38,990 nucleotides of DNA, taken from NCBI GenBank assembly GCA_903926465.1, contig CAIYJE010000198.1, forward strand, positions 1-38,990, written 5' to 3'. This DNA is from an uncultured Planctomycetales bacterium. Its GTDB lineage: Bacteria; Planctomycetota; Planctomycetia; Isosphaerales; Isosphaeraceae. A program made the position numbers and the translations under genes. Under the pieces are notes generated by a model. The model had not been told where the DNA came from, did no database searches, and worked only from the letters and a program-made list of their open reading frames with translations. Shown piece after piece: positions 1-9,192 of the stretch; positions within the stretch are counted from its first letter, which is position 1; each line of letters opens with the position of its first letter.

Positions 1-27
1 CATGCGAGCAGACTTTGTTTTGGCCAT
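1..27 (-). CDS. possible 5' end of an unknown gene cut by the window edge
   Basis: An ATG at 27 (minus strand) opens a frame reading MAKTKSARM up to the window edge. It is preceded by AAGGA with a spacing of 8 bases, a reasonable ribosome-binding site. Only nine codons are visible, so no family can be named and the call may be wrong. It would lie about 90 bases downstream of the giant surface-protein gene, in the same direction. Confidence 0.25.
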
Positions 28-118
28 GGCACGGATTCCTTGCGGTCGCGATAGTTTCTACCCTTGCTGTCCTCCAGGAAGCGGCAGAAATCACACCGGC
101 ACAATCATGCCAGATTAC

Positions 119-3100
119 CTAGAATCGCGCAATCGCCCTGTTATTTCCACCGATCGCAGTGATTGTGAACCCGGCTGACTGGAAGGCACCGATATCGTTG
201 CTTGCCCATCCAGGCCGGGCATTACCTCGTTGATCACTGCTGGAACCATTCGAATCACCCGTTCTTAGCGCTGGGCTGCCAGGTAATAACGCAAACGTTT
301 GGGTCGATCCGCCATAGCTTCCCAAAGATGACAAGTAGGCATTGATCGGGCTTGCCGAGGTTCCACACTGGTTCCCAGAGGATCCGTTGGTAATGCCCGT
401 TAAACTGGATGTTCCTACACCGATCAGGTTGGAGGAACCTGAAGAAATCCTACCGTAGACATCCGTAGTATTGCCGGCAACGATAGAATCTATAAGGGTA
501 AATCTAGTTGCTGTTGTCGTACTATAAATGCCAGTATCGGTGTTATTTGTAATGGTAGAACTCACCACTGTCAGTGTTCCGCCATTCAACGCAGCGATGC
601 CGATAATATTATTCGAAAAGGTCGATGCTGAAACACTGACCTGGGCTGGGCTGTAGGCTTCATAAATGCCGTAGGTGTTGCCACTAAACGTTGACCCCGT
701 CACATTCAACGTTTCGCCCGTTGATACGAAGATGGCACCCCGTCGTCCATACGATGTCGTATCCGAGTTGCTCAGAAACGTTGAGTTCGAGACGGTTGTT
801 GAAGCGGTAGAGACGACAGAGGGCATGGAAATCGCGGAGCCATAGCCAAAGCCGCTCATGGCAGAGGCCGCCACACTATTACTGGTGAAGGTTGACGTGT
901 TTACCGTCAGAGTACCGTCTGAATAAACTGCTCCACCCGCAACATCGCCACTGGGATTTGACAAGCTGTTATTGGAAAATGTGTCGCTCGTGAGTGTCAA
1001 TGTTCCGCTATTGATGATTGCCCCACCCCTGGCATTGGAACCACTCAAGCGGAACCCATCGAAGGTCAGGCCAGTGATACTTGCCGTGATGCCACTATTG
1101 ATAGCAAGTGCCCGGTAATTGGAGGCCGAACCACCCCCCTTGATCGTGAGGCTACCAGCACCTGGGCCGGTGATGGTCACATTCTTGGTGAGGGCAGGAA
1201 GTTCGCTGAGCAGATTGATCGTGCCACTGAGACCACTTGCATCAATGGTCGTATACCCGCTTCCGGCATTCGCCTGGTTGATCGCCCAGCGCAGGTCGCC
1301 GCTGGTGCCTGACCCAGTGCCTGTATCGGTAAGCGCATTCAGCGTCAACTTCTTGTAAATGGCTTGCCCATAGCTGGCACTACTACTGCCGAAGTAGTTG
1401 CTATTTGTATCGGGAATATAGGTGGCGGTAATACTGTGGAGACCAGAGGGTAAACTGCTTGCCGGATATGTTGCAGAGCCTACGGTCAGGTTAATCTGCG
1501 ATCCAAGGGTATTTGCCCCGTCATAAAACTGAACGGTCCCGGTGGCTCCGCTCGTGACCGTGGCTGTAAAGTTTAATGAATCGGTATCATACTTTTGGAC
1601 AGTAGGACCACTGACAGTCGTTGTCGAGGCATAAACGTTCTTGAGAGCAAAGGTAGCTGGAGAACTACCAGCAACCACGGATGCCACGACGTTATAAGAT
1701 CCAGTCGTTGTATTCGCAGTTACCGTAGCGCCGGCTGTGCCGGCACTGGTGATGCTTGAGTTTACCTGAGGAGAACTATTCCAGAAGACTCCGCTGATCA
1801 CAGCATTAGGGCTTCCACTACCATTGATGATTTTAAACGTGACATTACCCTGAACATTGAAGACTGCGTATACACCACTACTGAAGCTGGTGAGAGCCTG
1901 GGAAGCCAGTACAACACCCGTTGCTGCATCGATCGCCTGAATCGTTTCCGAGCGTACATTATTCCCATCCCAATCCAACGCATACAGTGCGACCTGATGG
2001 ACCAGAGTGTCTGTGTTACTTAACGCTATACTGAAATTGGAGGAACTGAACCAAACCGGGACCATCCGGTTGCTTCCTGTTGGGTACTGGGGCGCTCTCA
2101 CATCTGTCGTTGAACCTGACCAGTCGATATAACTGTTCCCCGTGATGGCGATTGAGCTATACCCTGGAATACTGATTCCAGCAGTGGTGCCAAGGTAATA
2201 CCCATCTGTGCCGTAAACGCCCCGCCACGATCCTTGATCTATGGTATCGAGCCTCGAAAATGTAGCCGCATTGGTTGGAACAGCGCCAGCGGTAGTGGTT
2301 GTGCTCAAGGTTCCAGACGCCCCTGAGCCAGGCCCGACAAACGTGACCACACCTCCAGCTACCGGTTCGCCAGTAGTGATCGGAGTGACCGTCGTCACCA
2401 ATGAACTACCGTATGCGGTTCTAGTGATAGCATTCTGGTTGCCGCCGGACGTTGCGCTAATATTAAAACCGGCCGACTGAAAGGCACCGATATCGTTGCT
2501 CGTTCCCCCAGGCCTGGTATTGCCACGCTGATCAGTGCTTGATGCGTTGGAATCTCCTCTTCTGAGCGCAGGGCTGCCAGGCAATAACGCGATCGTCTGG
2601 GTGGAACCGCCATAGCTTCCCAGCGAAGACAGCAAGGCATTGATCGGGGAGGCAGTGGTTCCGATCTGGTTCCCGTTGGTACCGTTGGTGATCCCGATTA
2701 AACTAGATGTTCCGACACCAATGAGATTGGAGGTTCCGGAGGTAACCTTTCCCGAGATATCTGTGGTGTTTCCCGCGACAATACTATCTTTCAGGATGAA
2801 GGTGCTCGTAGATTCGGGGTTCGAGATCCCCGTACTATTACTAGCAAACGTTGAACTGGTAACCGTTAGTGGACCGCCTGGCGACGAAACTATTCCTGCA
2901 CCAGTATTTCCGCTGAACGTCGAGGCCGATACCGTGACCGCCGTAGGCGAAAACGACTCATAGATTGCATCGCCTGAGTTATTGGAGAATGTTGAGCCAG
3001 TAATATTGAGTGTTTGGCCAGCGCGTACGAATATAATTCCAATTGCATACTGTGATGAAGATATCGAGTTTCCGGAGAACGTGGAATTCGCAATGGATGT

Positions 3101-6100
3101 CGAGGCCGACGCGGTTCCGCTTGTGGGCATGGAAATCGCTGCGCCGTATCCCCATCCGGCTGAGGCAGCAATCGTATTATTTGTGAACTGCGAAGTATTG
3201 ACGGTCAGAGTGCCATCGCTATAAATAGCTCCTCCATCGATTTCACCGCTAGTCGTTGTTATTGTGTTATTGTTAAATGTATCGTTATTCAGAGTTAGAT
3301 TCCCGCTATTGGTGATCGCCCCGCCCGCAGACCCCGCTCCAATCAAGGAAAAGTTTTTGAAGGTTAGATCGGAGATACTGACCGTGACACCACTACTGAT
3401 GGCTAATGCTCGAAAATTGGAGGCCGAGCCACTCCCTTTGATCGACAGGTTACTCGCCCCTGGTCCGGTGATGGTTACATTCTTGATCAGCGTTGGTAAT
3501 GCGCTGGCAAGATTGATGGAACCACTATTTCCACCCGAAACGAACTGGATCTCGGTATAGCCGTTGCCCGCATTGGCCTGTGTAACAGCCCAGCGCAGGT
3601 CGCCTGAACTACCGGACCCGGTGTTTGAATCCGTAAGCGCATTCACCTTATATTTCTGGGTCACCGTCTGAGCTACACCAGCACTGGTGCTGGTGTAGTA
3701 GTTGATATCACCTCCATAAACTACCGTGATCGTATGGAGCCCAGTCGTAAGTGCTGTGGTGGTGTAAGTGGCCGTAGTACCGGTTGCCGAATCAAGTGTT
3801 ACCGTACCGAGCGTGGTAGCCCCATCCTTGAAGGTAAAGCTTCCTCCAGCCGTCGGCCCGGATGCTGTATGGCCGAGAGTCGCAGTGAAAGTGACATTGC
3901 CACCGGTGTAAATGGCACTGGCGGAACTGGTTACGGACGATGTTGTTGAATAGTAAACGTTTTGCGTGATCGAACTGCTCGTACTGGTAGCATTATAACT
4001 ATCTCCATTATATACTGCGGTAATAGTGTGGGGTCCGACACTCAGCGATGAGCTGGAAATCGAAGCCGTTGTCCCAGAAATCGTTCCAGAGCCAAGTGAT
4101 GTGGCACCATCATAGATCGTCACCGTGCCTGTGGCACCACTCGTCACCGTGGCTGTGAATGTGACGCTGTTTCCCGAAACAGATGAAGATGACGACGAAA
4201 CCACGCTGGTGGTTGTAGCATACTTGTTGACTCTTTGGGTGATCGTACTGCTGGTGTTCGAATTATAGTTTGTATCGCCGCCGTAAACCGCCGTGATCGC
4301 ATGATCGGTGATCGATAGTGAGGATATTGCATAGGTGGCTGTGCCATTAGAAATCGTTCCAGTTCCCAGGGTGGTCGAACCATCCTTGAAGGCGACCGTG
4401 CCGGTGGCGCTGCTGGGCACAGTTGCCGTGAATGTTACACTGCTGTTGTAGGTATTTGTGTATGTGGTTGTGCCGGTCAGTTGCGTACCTGAACTAGTGA
4501 CTGTGGTTGTCGGAGTTGCCTTTGTAACGGTCTGGGTTACGGCACTGCTGGTGCTGGTGGCGTAGTTGGTATCTCCGCCGTATACCGCAGTGATACTGTG
4601 GGTGCCGCCAGTCAGGGGTGTTGTTATCGTATAAGTCGCGGAGCCGTTACTCAGAGTACCGGTTCCCAGCGATGTGCTTCCGTCCTTGAACGTGACCGTT
4701 CCCGTTGCACCGCTGGTCACACTGGCGGTATAGGTCACGTTCCCGCCGTAGGTGATCGAGTTACTGGATGTTGTTAGCGTTGTGCTTGTACTCGCCTGAT
4801 TGACTGTTTGTCCACCCGTGACAAAGAACACATCGTCCATAAAAGCGGTCACATCGGCGCTGGTCAATCCCTGAAACTTCAGGGTGTGCGTGCCGCCCGT
4901 AACCGCGATCGGAGCGGTAGACTTCGCTACCAATGCGGAGGCGCTGCTCGTTGTGTACGTACCCAGGTCGGTACTATCCAGCAGTACCTGGATGCTCTGG
5001 TTGCCGGTTCCCCGCTGTTCGATCGAAAAGTAGAAGGTTGCGTAAGTGCTGGCGGAGATTGTGATATTCTGAGAGAAATAGGCACCCCCACCAGATCCCT
5101 GAATGAATGCTGCCTGGCCCGAAGTGCTGCGGGTGCCATCTGGATTATTGGTGCCAGCACCGGTCACGTTGAACCCGCTGTTGTTCGCGGCAATTCCCGC
5201 AGCTCCGCCGAAGTTCCAGGACGAATTGCTGGGGGTATATGTATACGCACCCCCACCGCTGCCTTGGTCCGGGGTCTCAAAACCGGCGTTGCTCGGCACC
5301 AGTTTGGATCCCAGATACCCGGTGCTGCTTAGGTAGTTGCCACCACCCGAATACACGGCTGTGATATTGTGATAACCACCGGTCAATGGCGTTGTCGTCG
5401 TATAAGTCGCTACGCCGCTACTGAGACTTGCTGCCGTGCTGTTCAGGGCCGTGCTACCATCCATAAAGGTAACCGTACCTGTCGCGCCTGTTGCTGTGCT
5501 TCCACCACTGGCCACCGTGGCCGTGAAGGTTACATTCCCGCCGTATGTTATCGTAGTATTACTGCTAGTTACCGAGGTACTGGTCACAGATCTTACGGTC
5601 TGGGTTGTGGAAGTGCTGCTTGAGGCATAGGTATTATCACCGTTATAAATCGCCGTGATGGTATGGTTACCACCCGATAATGGTGTTGTTGTGGTGAAAG
5701 AGGCTATCCCGCTCGTCAGACTTGTACCTCCGGGGTTCAGGATCAGATTGCCGTCCTTAAAGGTTACGGTACCTGTGGCGCCGCTCGTTACAGTGGCTCT
5801 GAAGGTCACGTTAGTACCATAGTTGATGGTACTGGTGGCATCCAGGGTGATTGCGCTACTGTTATTGGTTACGTTTATAGTTGACCTGCTGGTCAATGCC
5901 GTCGATACAAGATTACTCGTAGTTCCCGTCGGAGCATTGAATGTTGGCGTGCTTGCAGTTCCGCTACTGTAGATCGAGGCAACCTGAGAAGCTGTTAACG
6001 CCGTGTTATAGAATTGTAAATCATGCATGTATCCCCCAAAAAGAGGATCTCCTGACCAGTTACTTTTTCCAATATAATTACTAGACCGGGTTACATTTGA

Positions 6101-7000
6101 AGGAAGCGGAATATTTGTATAAGATGCGACAGAGACTCCATCGACATAGACATTCACGTGCCCACTGGTATCCATCGATACGGTATAGTTATGCCAAGCA
6201 TTCATCAACCACTGATTGGCCACCTGCGAGTCTAGGGTAAAGACCCCGCTGCCATCTGTGGTTAAGAATTCGAGTTTACTACCGTTATCGTAGCGGTTCA
6301 TAACAATTTCATCGTTACTTCCACTACTACTAAAATCGTAGAGTCTTGCCCAATTTCCACTCGTGGGATTGGCCCACACGCTTGATGTGAATCCGGTTGT
6401 AAAATCGCTGAGCCCGCTGGATGGCTGTATCACATAATTTGTGCTACCATCAAACGCTGGGTACGGATTACTGGACCCGCTAACGTAAGAGCTACTTGCG
6501 GCCCAGGTGCTGTTGCCTGAGTAAGCTGCTGTTAAAATGTGGGTACCTGAAGTCGACCAACTGGTCGTCAGGCTCGCACTTCCGTTTGTTACGGTTTGTG
6601 CAGAACCTAGTGCTGTCCCATTATCATAGAACTGTAATGTCCCGCCACTTACAGCCGTAGTCAAACCCGTCTTACTCAAGATTGTGGCTGTCAGTACCTC
6701 ATTCGCCCCTTTCGCGATGGAGACCGCCGAAGCCGAGACACCCGTGACCGTCGCGGTAGCTGTTAGCAACCGCCGCCCTTCGAGTGATTCCATGCCCAGT
6801 AGCACGGAACGTCTCGTCGGCCGGCGAATCGCGCGCTGAAACCGAGTGCTGAACCGAGACTCCATATCTTCGAACCAGCTCAGCGCAGATTTCCTGAGCC
6901 GGTTGAGCCGTGACAGCAACGACTGCTTCAGCCGACGGCGCTTGAGGAGCTTGGAGAACAGCTTGTGGAGACGGAGACGGCGGAGCAGTTTCATGAGCAT
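119..7000 (-). CDS. giant secreted/surface protein: LEGRRLLTA motif, Ig-like repeats, LamG-like domain, two beta-helix modules
   Basis: A protein of about 2,293 residues, probably exported and acting at or outside the cell surface; adhesion or matrix function is inference. I use the ATG at 7000; the frame also extends to a TTG at 7129. From this ATG, residues 1-70 are very basic (many Arg/Lys/Leu) and end in ESLEGRRLLTA (about 71-81), an N-terminal motif typical of large planctomycete exported proteins. Then follow an Ig-like repeat, a LamG/concanavalin-type domain (about 175-350), two Ig-like repeats, a jelly-roll-like insert (about 560-730, encoded near 5320-4810), four further Ig-like repeats containing TGTVTFKDG-type strands, a beta-helix (choice-of-anchor Q type) module (about 1115-1510), a spacer domain, an eighth Ig-like repeat, and a second beta-helix module to the end. 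Composition is Ser/Thr/Gly-rich; I see only one cysteine. The two beta-helix modules are near copies. No membrane anchor or sorting signal is evident at the C-terminus. Confidence 0.9.
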   Translation of the reverse strand: MLMKLLRRLRLHKLFSKLLKRRRLKQSLLSRLNRLRKSALSWFEDMESRFSTRFQRAIRRPTRRSVLLGMESLEGRRLLTATATVTGVSASAVSIAKGANEVLTATILSKTGLTTAVSGGTLQFYDNGTALGSAQTVTNGSASLTTSWSTSGTHILTAAYSGNSTWAASSSYVSGSSNPYPAFDGSTNYVIQPSSGLSDFTTGFTSSVWANPTSGNWARLYDFSSSGSNDEIVMNRYDNGSKLEFLTTDGSGVFTLDSQVANQWLMNAWHNYTVSMDTSGHVNVYVDGVSVASYTNIPLPSNVTRSSNYIGKSNWSGDPLFGGYMHDLQFYNTALTASQVASIYSSGTASTPTFNAPTGTTSNLVSTALTSRSTINVTNNSSAITLDATSTINYGTNVTFRATVTSGATGTVTFKDGNLILNPGGTSLTSGIASFTTTTPLSGGNHTITAIYNGDNTYASSSTSTTQTVRSVTSTSVTSSNTTITYGGNVTFTATVASGGSTATGATGTVTFMDGSTALNSTAASLSSGVATYTTTTPLTGGYHNITAVYSGGGNYLSSTGYLGSKLVPSNAGFETPDQGSGGGAYTYTPSNSSWNFGGAAGIAANNSGFNVTGAGTNNPDGTRSTSGQAAFIQGSGGGAYFSQNITISASTYATFYFSIEQRGTGNQSIQVLLDSTDLGTYTTSSASALVAKSTAPIAVTGGTHTLKFQGLTSADVTAFMDDVFFVTGGQTVNQASTSTTLTTSSNSITYGGNVTYTASVTSGATGTVTFKDGSTSLGTGTLSNGSATYTITTPLTGGTHSITAVYGGDTNYATSTSSAVTQTVTKATPTTTVTSSGTQLTGTTTYTNTYNSSVTFTATVPSSATGTVAFKDGSTTLGTGTISNGTATYAISSLSITDHAITAVYGGDTNYNSNTSSTITQRVNKYATTTSVVSSSSSSVSGNSVTFTATVTSGATGTVTIYDGATSLGSGTISGTTASISSSSLSVGPHTITAVYNGDSYNATSTSSSITQNVYYSTTSSVTSSASAIYTGGNVTFTATLGHTASGPTAGGSFTFKDGATTLGTVTLDSATGTTATYTTTALTTGLHTITVVYGGDINYYTSTSAGVAQTVTQKYKVNALTDSNTGSGSSGDLRWAVTQANAGNGYTEIQFVSGGNSGSINLASALPTLIKNVTITGPGASNLSIKGSGSASNFRALAISSGVTVSISDLTFKNFSLIGAGSAGGAITNSGNLTLNNDTFNNNTITTTSGEIDGGAIYSDGTLTVNTSQFTNNTIAASAGWGYGAAISMPTSGTASASTSIANSTFSGNSISSSQYAIGIIFVRAGQTLNITGSTFSNNSGDAIYESFSPTAVTVSASTFSGNTGAGIVSSPGGPLTVTSSTFASNSTGISNPESTSTFILKDSIVAGNTTDISGKVTSGTSNLIGVGTSSLIGITNGTNGNQIGTTASPINALLSSLGSYGGSTQTIALLPGSPALRRGDSNASSTDQRGNTRPGGTSNDIGAFQSAGFNISATSGGNQNAITRTAYGSSLVTTVTPITTGEPVAGGVVTFVGPGSGASGTLSTTTTAGAVPTNAATFSRLDTIDQGSWRGVYGTDGYYLGTTAGISIPGYSSIAITGNSYIDWSGSTTDVRAPQYPTGSNRMVPVWFSSSNFSIALSNTDTLVHQVALYALDWDGNNVRSETIQAIDAATGVVLASQALTSFSSGVYAVFNVQGNVTFKIINGSGSPNAVISGVFWNSSPQVNSSITSAGTAGATVTANTTTGSYNVVASVVAGSSPATFALKNVYASTTTVSGPTVQKYDTDSLNFTATVTSGATGTVQFYDGANTLGSQINLTVGSATYPASSLPSGLHSITATYIPDTNSNYFGSSSASYGQAIYKKLTLNALTDTGTGSGTSGDLRWAINQANAGSGYTTIDASGLSGTINLLSELPALTKNVTITGPGAGSLTIKGGGSASNYRALAINSGITASITGLTFDGFRLSGSNARGGAIINSGTLTLTSDTFSNNSLSNPSGDVAGGAVYSDGTLTVNTSTFTSNSVAASAMSGFGYGSAISMPSVVSTASTTVSNSTFLSNSDTTSYGRRGAIFVSTGETLNVTGSTFSGNTYGIYEAYSPAQVSVSASTFSNNIIGIAALNGGTLTVVSSTITNNTDTGIYSTTTATRFTLIDSIVAGNTTDVYGRISSGSSNLIGVGTSSLTGITNGSSGNQCGTSASPINAYLSSLGSYGGSTQTFALLPGSPALRTGDSNGSSSDQRGNARPGWASNDIGAFQSAGFTITAIGGNNRAIARF

Positions 7001-7618
7001 GGGTATGGTCCAGGTTGCGTGGGCCGATGGTTCAACGTCTTGTTCGGTGCCTTGGCGATCAGGGCGTTGGCCGGATATTGAGGCAGTGTGGGCTGGCCGC
7101 CTGTCTACGGCGTACTGCGGGCTTTTCAAAGTTTGGGTAAGTCGACTCAGAGCCCTGTGGACGATCTTTGCTCTTTACGCAAGCGATTTCAGATTTCATG
7201 ATTCTTTGCGCACGGGAAGCTTTCTGACGCTCGGTCATCACCGTTCTCTACAGGCCCGTCTCGCCAAACAAGGCTAGAACAGCCCATTTCCACACGACCT
7301 CTACCGGTCGTTCATGGTGCTCTGACTGCATGGACCCAAGACTAGAGTTCCGCAATTTATCTCTTCGGGGTTTAGGCCCGAAACATAGGTCGAAGTTTTG
7401 AGAAAATTGATTTTTCGATGGCGAACCCTTTAGAGCCAAGGGCTCGGGCTCTCCAGTTGGGTCGGAAACCAATTCACTTACGGCACCACAGTTACGCACC
7501 CAGCGAAACCAAGCAACTACGCCGGCCCGTGTTTCTTTGACAGAACCATCGCACGAGACGTTAAGGCCGCGAATGAACCCGCGACACTCACCCAGGCCTG
7601 ATACGGCGGGACCAGTAC

Positions 7619-7640
7619 CCTGTCAATTACCCGCATCTTT
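7619..7640 (-). repeat. dispersed 22-base repeat, copy 1
   Basis: Read on the minus strand this is AAAGATGCGGGTAATTGACA followed by GG. It matches the plus-strand copies at 7955-7976 and 13440-13461 with two or three mismatches each. The flanks are not obviously alike, so the conserved unit is short. Function unknown. Confidence 0.6.
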
Positions 7641-7695
7641 CGCCAGTAGCTGTTTTCCAGGGTTTCACGAAAGCGGGGAACATGGCAGGTCTTGA

Positions 7696-7740
7696 GGGCT
7701 GAAGGCCCGAACCCATATGAGCCCAGCCCAACGGGCTGGG
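7696..7740. repeat. GC-rich palindromic repeat pair
   Basis: Two adjacent palindromes: GGGCTGAAGGCCC (7696-7708) and CCCAGCCCAACGGGCTGGG (7722-7740, 8-base arms). Similar units in similar order occur at 12938-12981, and a single related unit at 22770-22782, so this is a dispersed repeat family rather than a local terminator. Confidence 0.7.
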
Positions 7741-7772
7741 TTAGATAAGTCCCGATAAAAACTCTTGGGCTC

Positions 7773-7805
7773 CACGGGCGAGCCAATTCCATTGGTTCGC
7801 CCGTG
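7773..7805. repeat. long inverted repeat, 15-bp stem with 3-base loop
   Basis: The arms at 7773-7787 (CACGGGCGAGCCAAT) and 7791-7805 (ATTGGTTCGCCCGTG) pair over 15 positions with a single G-T pair around the loop TCC. No T-run follows on either strand, so it is not a classical terminator. It sits between units of the GC-rich palindromic family. Confidence 0.7.
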
Positions 7806-7854
7806 AAGCCAAATACATCTAAGAATAAGAATTTTACGTTAGGCCCTAGATTAT

Positions 7855-7871
7855 CCAGGGCGTTGCCCTGG
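7855..7871. repeat. GC-rich palindrome of the same repeat island
   Basis: CCAGGGC GTT GCCCTGG forms a 7-bp stem with a 3-base loop. A similar unit, CCCAGGCCTTCGCCCTGGG, lies at 13087-13105. Both are followed within about 25 bases by a sequence of the type CCTTCAGGG, as in other copies of this island. Confidence 0.6.
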
Positions 7872-7954
7872 GCTGATATGAATCGCCCCCTTCAGGGCTC
7901 CAGAGCAAACCCTGTTTTGGAGGTTTCAGGTTGGAAGCAGGGTGATAAGGGCAA

Positions 7955-7976
7955 AAAGATGTGGGTAATCGACAGG
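7955..7976 (+). repeat. dispersed 22-base repeat, copy 2
   Basis: AAAGATGTGGGTAATCGACA followed by GG, the second copy of the repeat also found at 7619-7640 (minus) and 13440-13461 (plus). Confidence 0.6.
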
Positions 7977-8087
7977 TACCAAGGTACGTATCCGAACAAA
8001 AACTCCCCGGAATGCGGCCCTGAAAGGGCGGCAAGCCGGGGAGTTATGCAAGGAACCTCGGCGGACAAAGCTTGTCCGCATGCCTGC

Positions 8088-8912
8088 TCAGGGGAACCGC
8101 AGGCTGTCTGGCTGGGAATCGAGGATGACCGGGCCATCGGCGTCGGGGGCCGCCTCGTCGGTAACCGGCTTGACAGCGGGGCGTTTGGCCACGGGGGCAC
8201 CGGCGGTTGCCAAAATATGCCGGAGTTGGTCGGCCGAGGCCGGAACCACCATCTCTTTGTTCGAATTCGCCAGAATTTCTGAAGGGGTCACCGGGGCCGT
8301 GTAATACGCCCAGTCGGCCCTGTGATCGACCGTAGCCACCGAACCGCCCACCACGGCCCCAGCATACAAGCCCTTGCCTCGTGAGTAGGTCATCATGTCG
8401 GCCTTGAAGCGGGGGTCGGTCTCTCCGCCCACGCCGGCCCCAATGGGTCCGGCGGCGGCACTGGCGTCTACACCCAAAGTCATCTTGCCCTGGCCCAGCA
8501 GGAACCGCTCAATCGTCGCCCGTTCCTGGAACACCAGCAGCAGTTCCGAAGAACTGGCACCGATCTGAAGGCCCACGTTGCCGCCGGTCAACGTGATAAA
8601 GAACGGGTTGGACCATTCGCCGGTCATGGTGTCTCGCACCATCACAATGCCCCGGCCGTGCCGGGCACCACCAATGAACCCAACCTGGAGCATGTTCGGA
8701 AACAGGATGACCCCCTGCGAGCCACGAATCACCGGGGCCGGCACACCAAAATCAGGGTCGCGCAACATTGACTGCAGCAGCGCCGCACTTGAGCGAACGA
8801 TATGGTCTTCCTTGGCCTGCTGCTGGGCGAAACCCGGAACCGCCGGGAGCAGGGCAAGCAAACCGAGCAGAAGACCAGAATGGCGTATCATCCGATGACT
8901 GTTAAGCCTCAT
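8088..8912 (-). CDS. secreted SYLF-domain (YSC84-type) lipid-binding protein
   Basis: A 274-residue protein with an N-terminal signal peptide (basic MRLNSHRMIRH, a Leu-rich core, cleavage likely after GFA at about residue 29), so probably periplasmic or secreted. Residues about 35-230 match the SYLF/Ysc84 family: an SSAALLQSML start, GSQGVILFPN, GARHGRGIVMVR, a GxxGLQIGASSSELLLVF core, and a closing YSRGKGLYAGAVVGGSV. SYLF domains bind phosphoinositides in eukaryotes; the bacterial role is not established. The start at 8912 is chosen because GAGGAAGGGA lies just upstream and the signal peptide begins there; the frame is open further upstream. The last 40 residues are Pro/Ala/Asp-rich and probably unstructured. 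It is divergent from trpB and stands alone. Confidence 0.9.
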   Translation of the reverse strand: MRLNSHRMIRHSGLLLGLLALLPAVPGFAQQQAKEDHIVRSSAALLQSMLRDPDFGVPAPVIRGSQGVILFPNMLQVGFIGGARHGRGIVMVRDTMTGEWSNPFFITLTGGNVGLQIGASSSELLLVFQERATIERFLLGQGKMTLGVDASAAAGPIGAGVGGETDPRFKADMMTYSRGKGLYAGAVVGGSVATVDHRADWAYYTAPVTPSEILANSNKEMVVPASADQLRHILATAGAPVAKRPAVKPVTDEAAPDADGPVILDSQPDSLRFP

Positions 8913-9106
8913 GGGAGTCCCTTCCTCAAGGTGGGGTGAGTCGACGGAGTTCGGGCCCAAAAGATCCCCCAACCCCGATTTTCTGTCAACGCCGTTCCCG
9001 ATCGCCTGCCGGCAAACCGCCATCTCAACGCCATACAAAGTGGCGGTTAATTCATTCCGCAAAGCACAATCGGCCAATCACCAGACTCCAAACACCCGTG
9101 ATTCCC

Positions 9107-9136
9107 TTGACCCAGCCTTGCCATGGTCGGGACAAT
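9107..9136 (+). promoter_or_regulatory. candidate sigma70-type promoter for trpB
   Basis: TTGACC (9107-9112) and GACAAT (9131-9136) are separated by 18 bases and lie about 57 bases before the trpB start. The -10 matches the consensus in 4 of 6 positions. This is pattern matching only. Confidence 0.4.
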
Positions 9137-9192
9137 AGAAATGCCCGCCCTTTGAAATTGCCGTTTGCACGCCGTGCAAGGATTTGCCGCTC

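Larger units (their letters stand above)
7001..8087. other. gene-poor stretch with hairpins and dispersed repeats
   Basis: I find no convincing gene between the giant surface-protein gene and the SYLF gene. Short frames here have no ribosome-binding sites and follow the repeats. The stretch holds several GC-rich palindromes (7696-7708, 7722-7740, 7773-7805, 7855-7871) and two copies, in opposite orientation, of a 22-base repeat (7619-7640 and 7955-7976). The promoter of the giant gene should lie in the part near 7001-7250, but I see no clear -35/-10 pair. Confidence 0.6.

Noticed and set aside
1119-5630. Many plus-strand frames of 60-170 codons opposite the giant gene
   Set aside because: All are antisense to Ser/Thr/Gly-rich repeats and reflect codon bias of that gene.
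7803-8282. Plus-strand frame of 159 codons near the SYLF gene
   Set aside because: Runs through GC-rich palindromes and overlaps the SYLF gene's 3' end in antisense; looks like repeat-derived coding noise.
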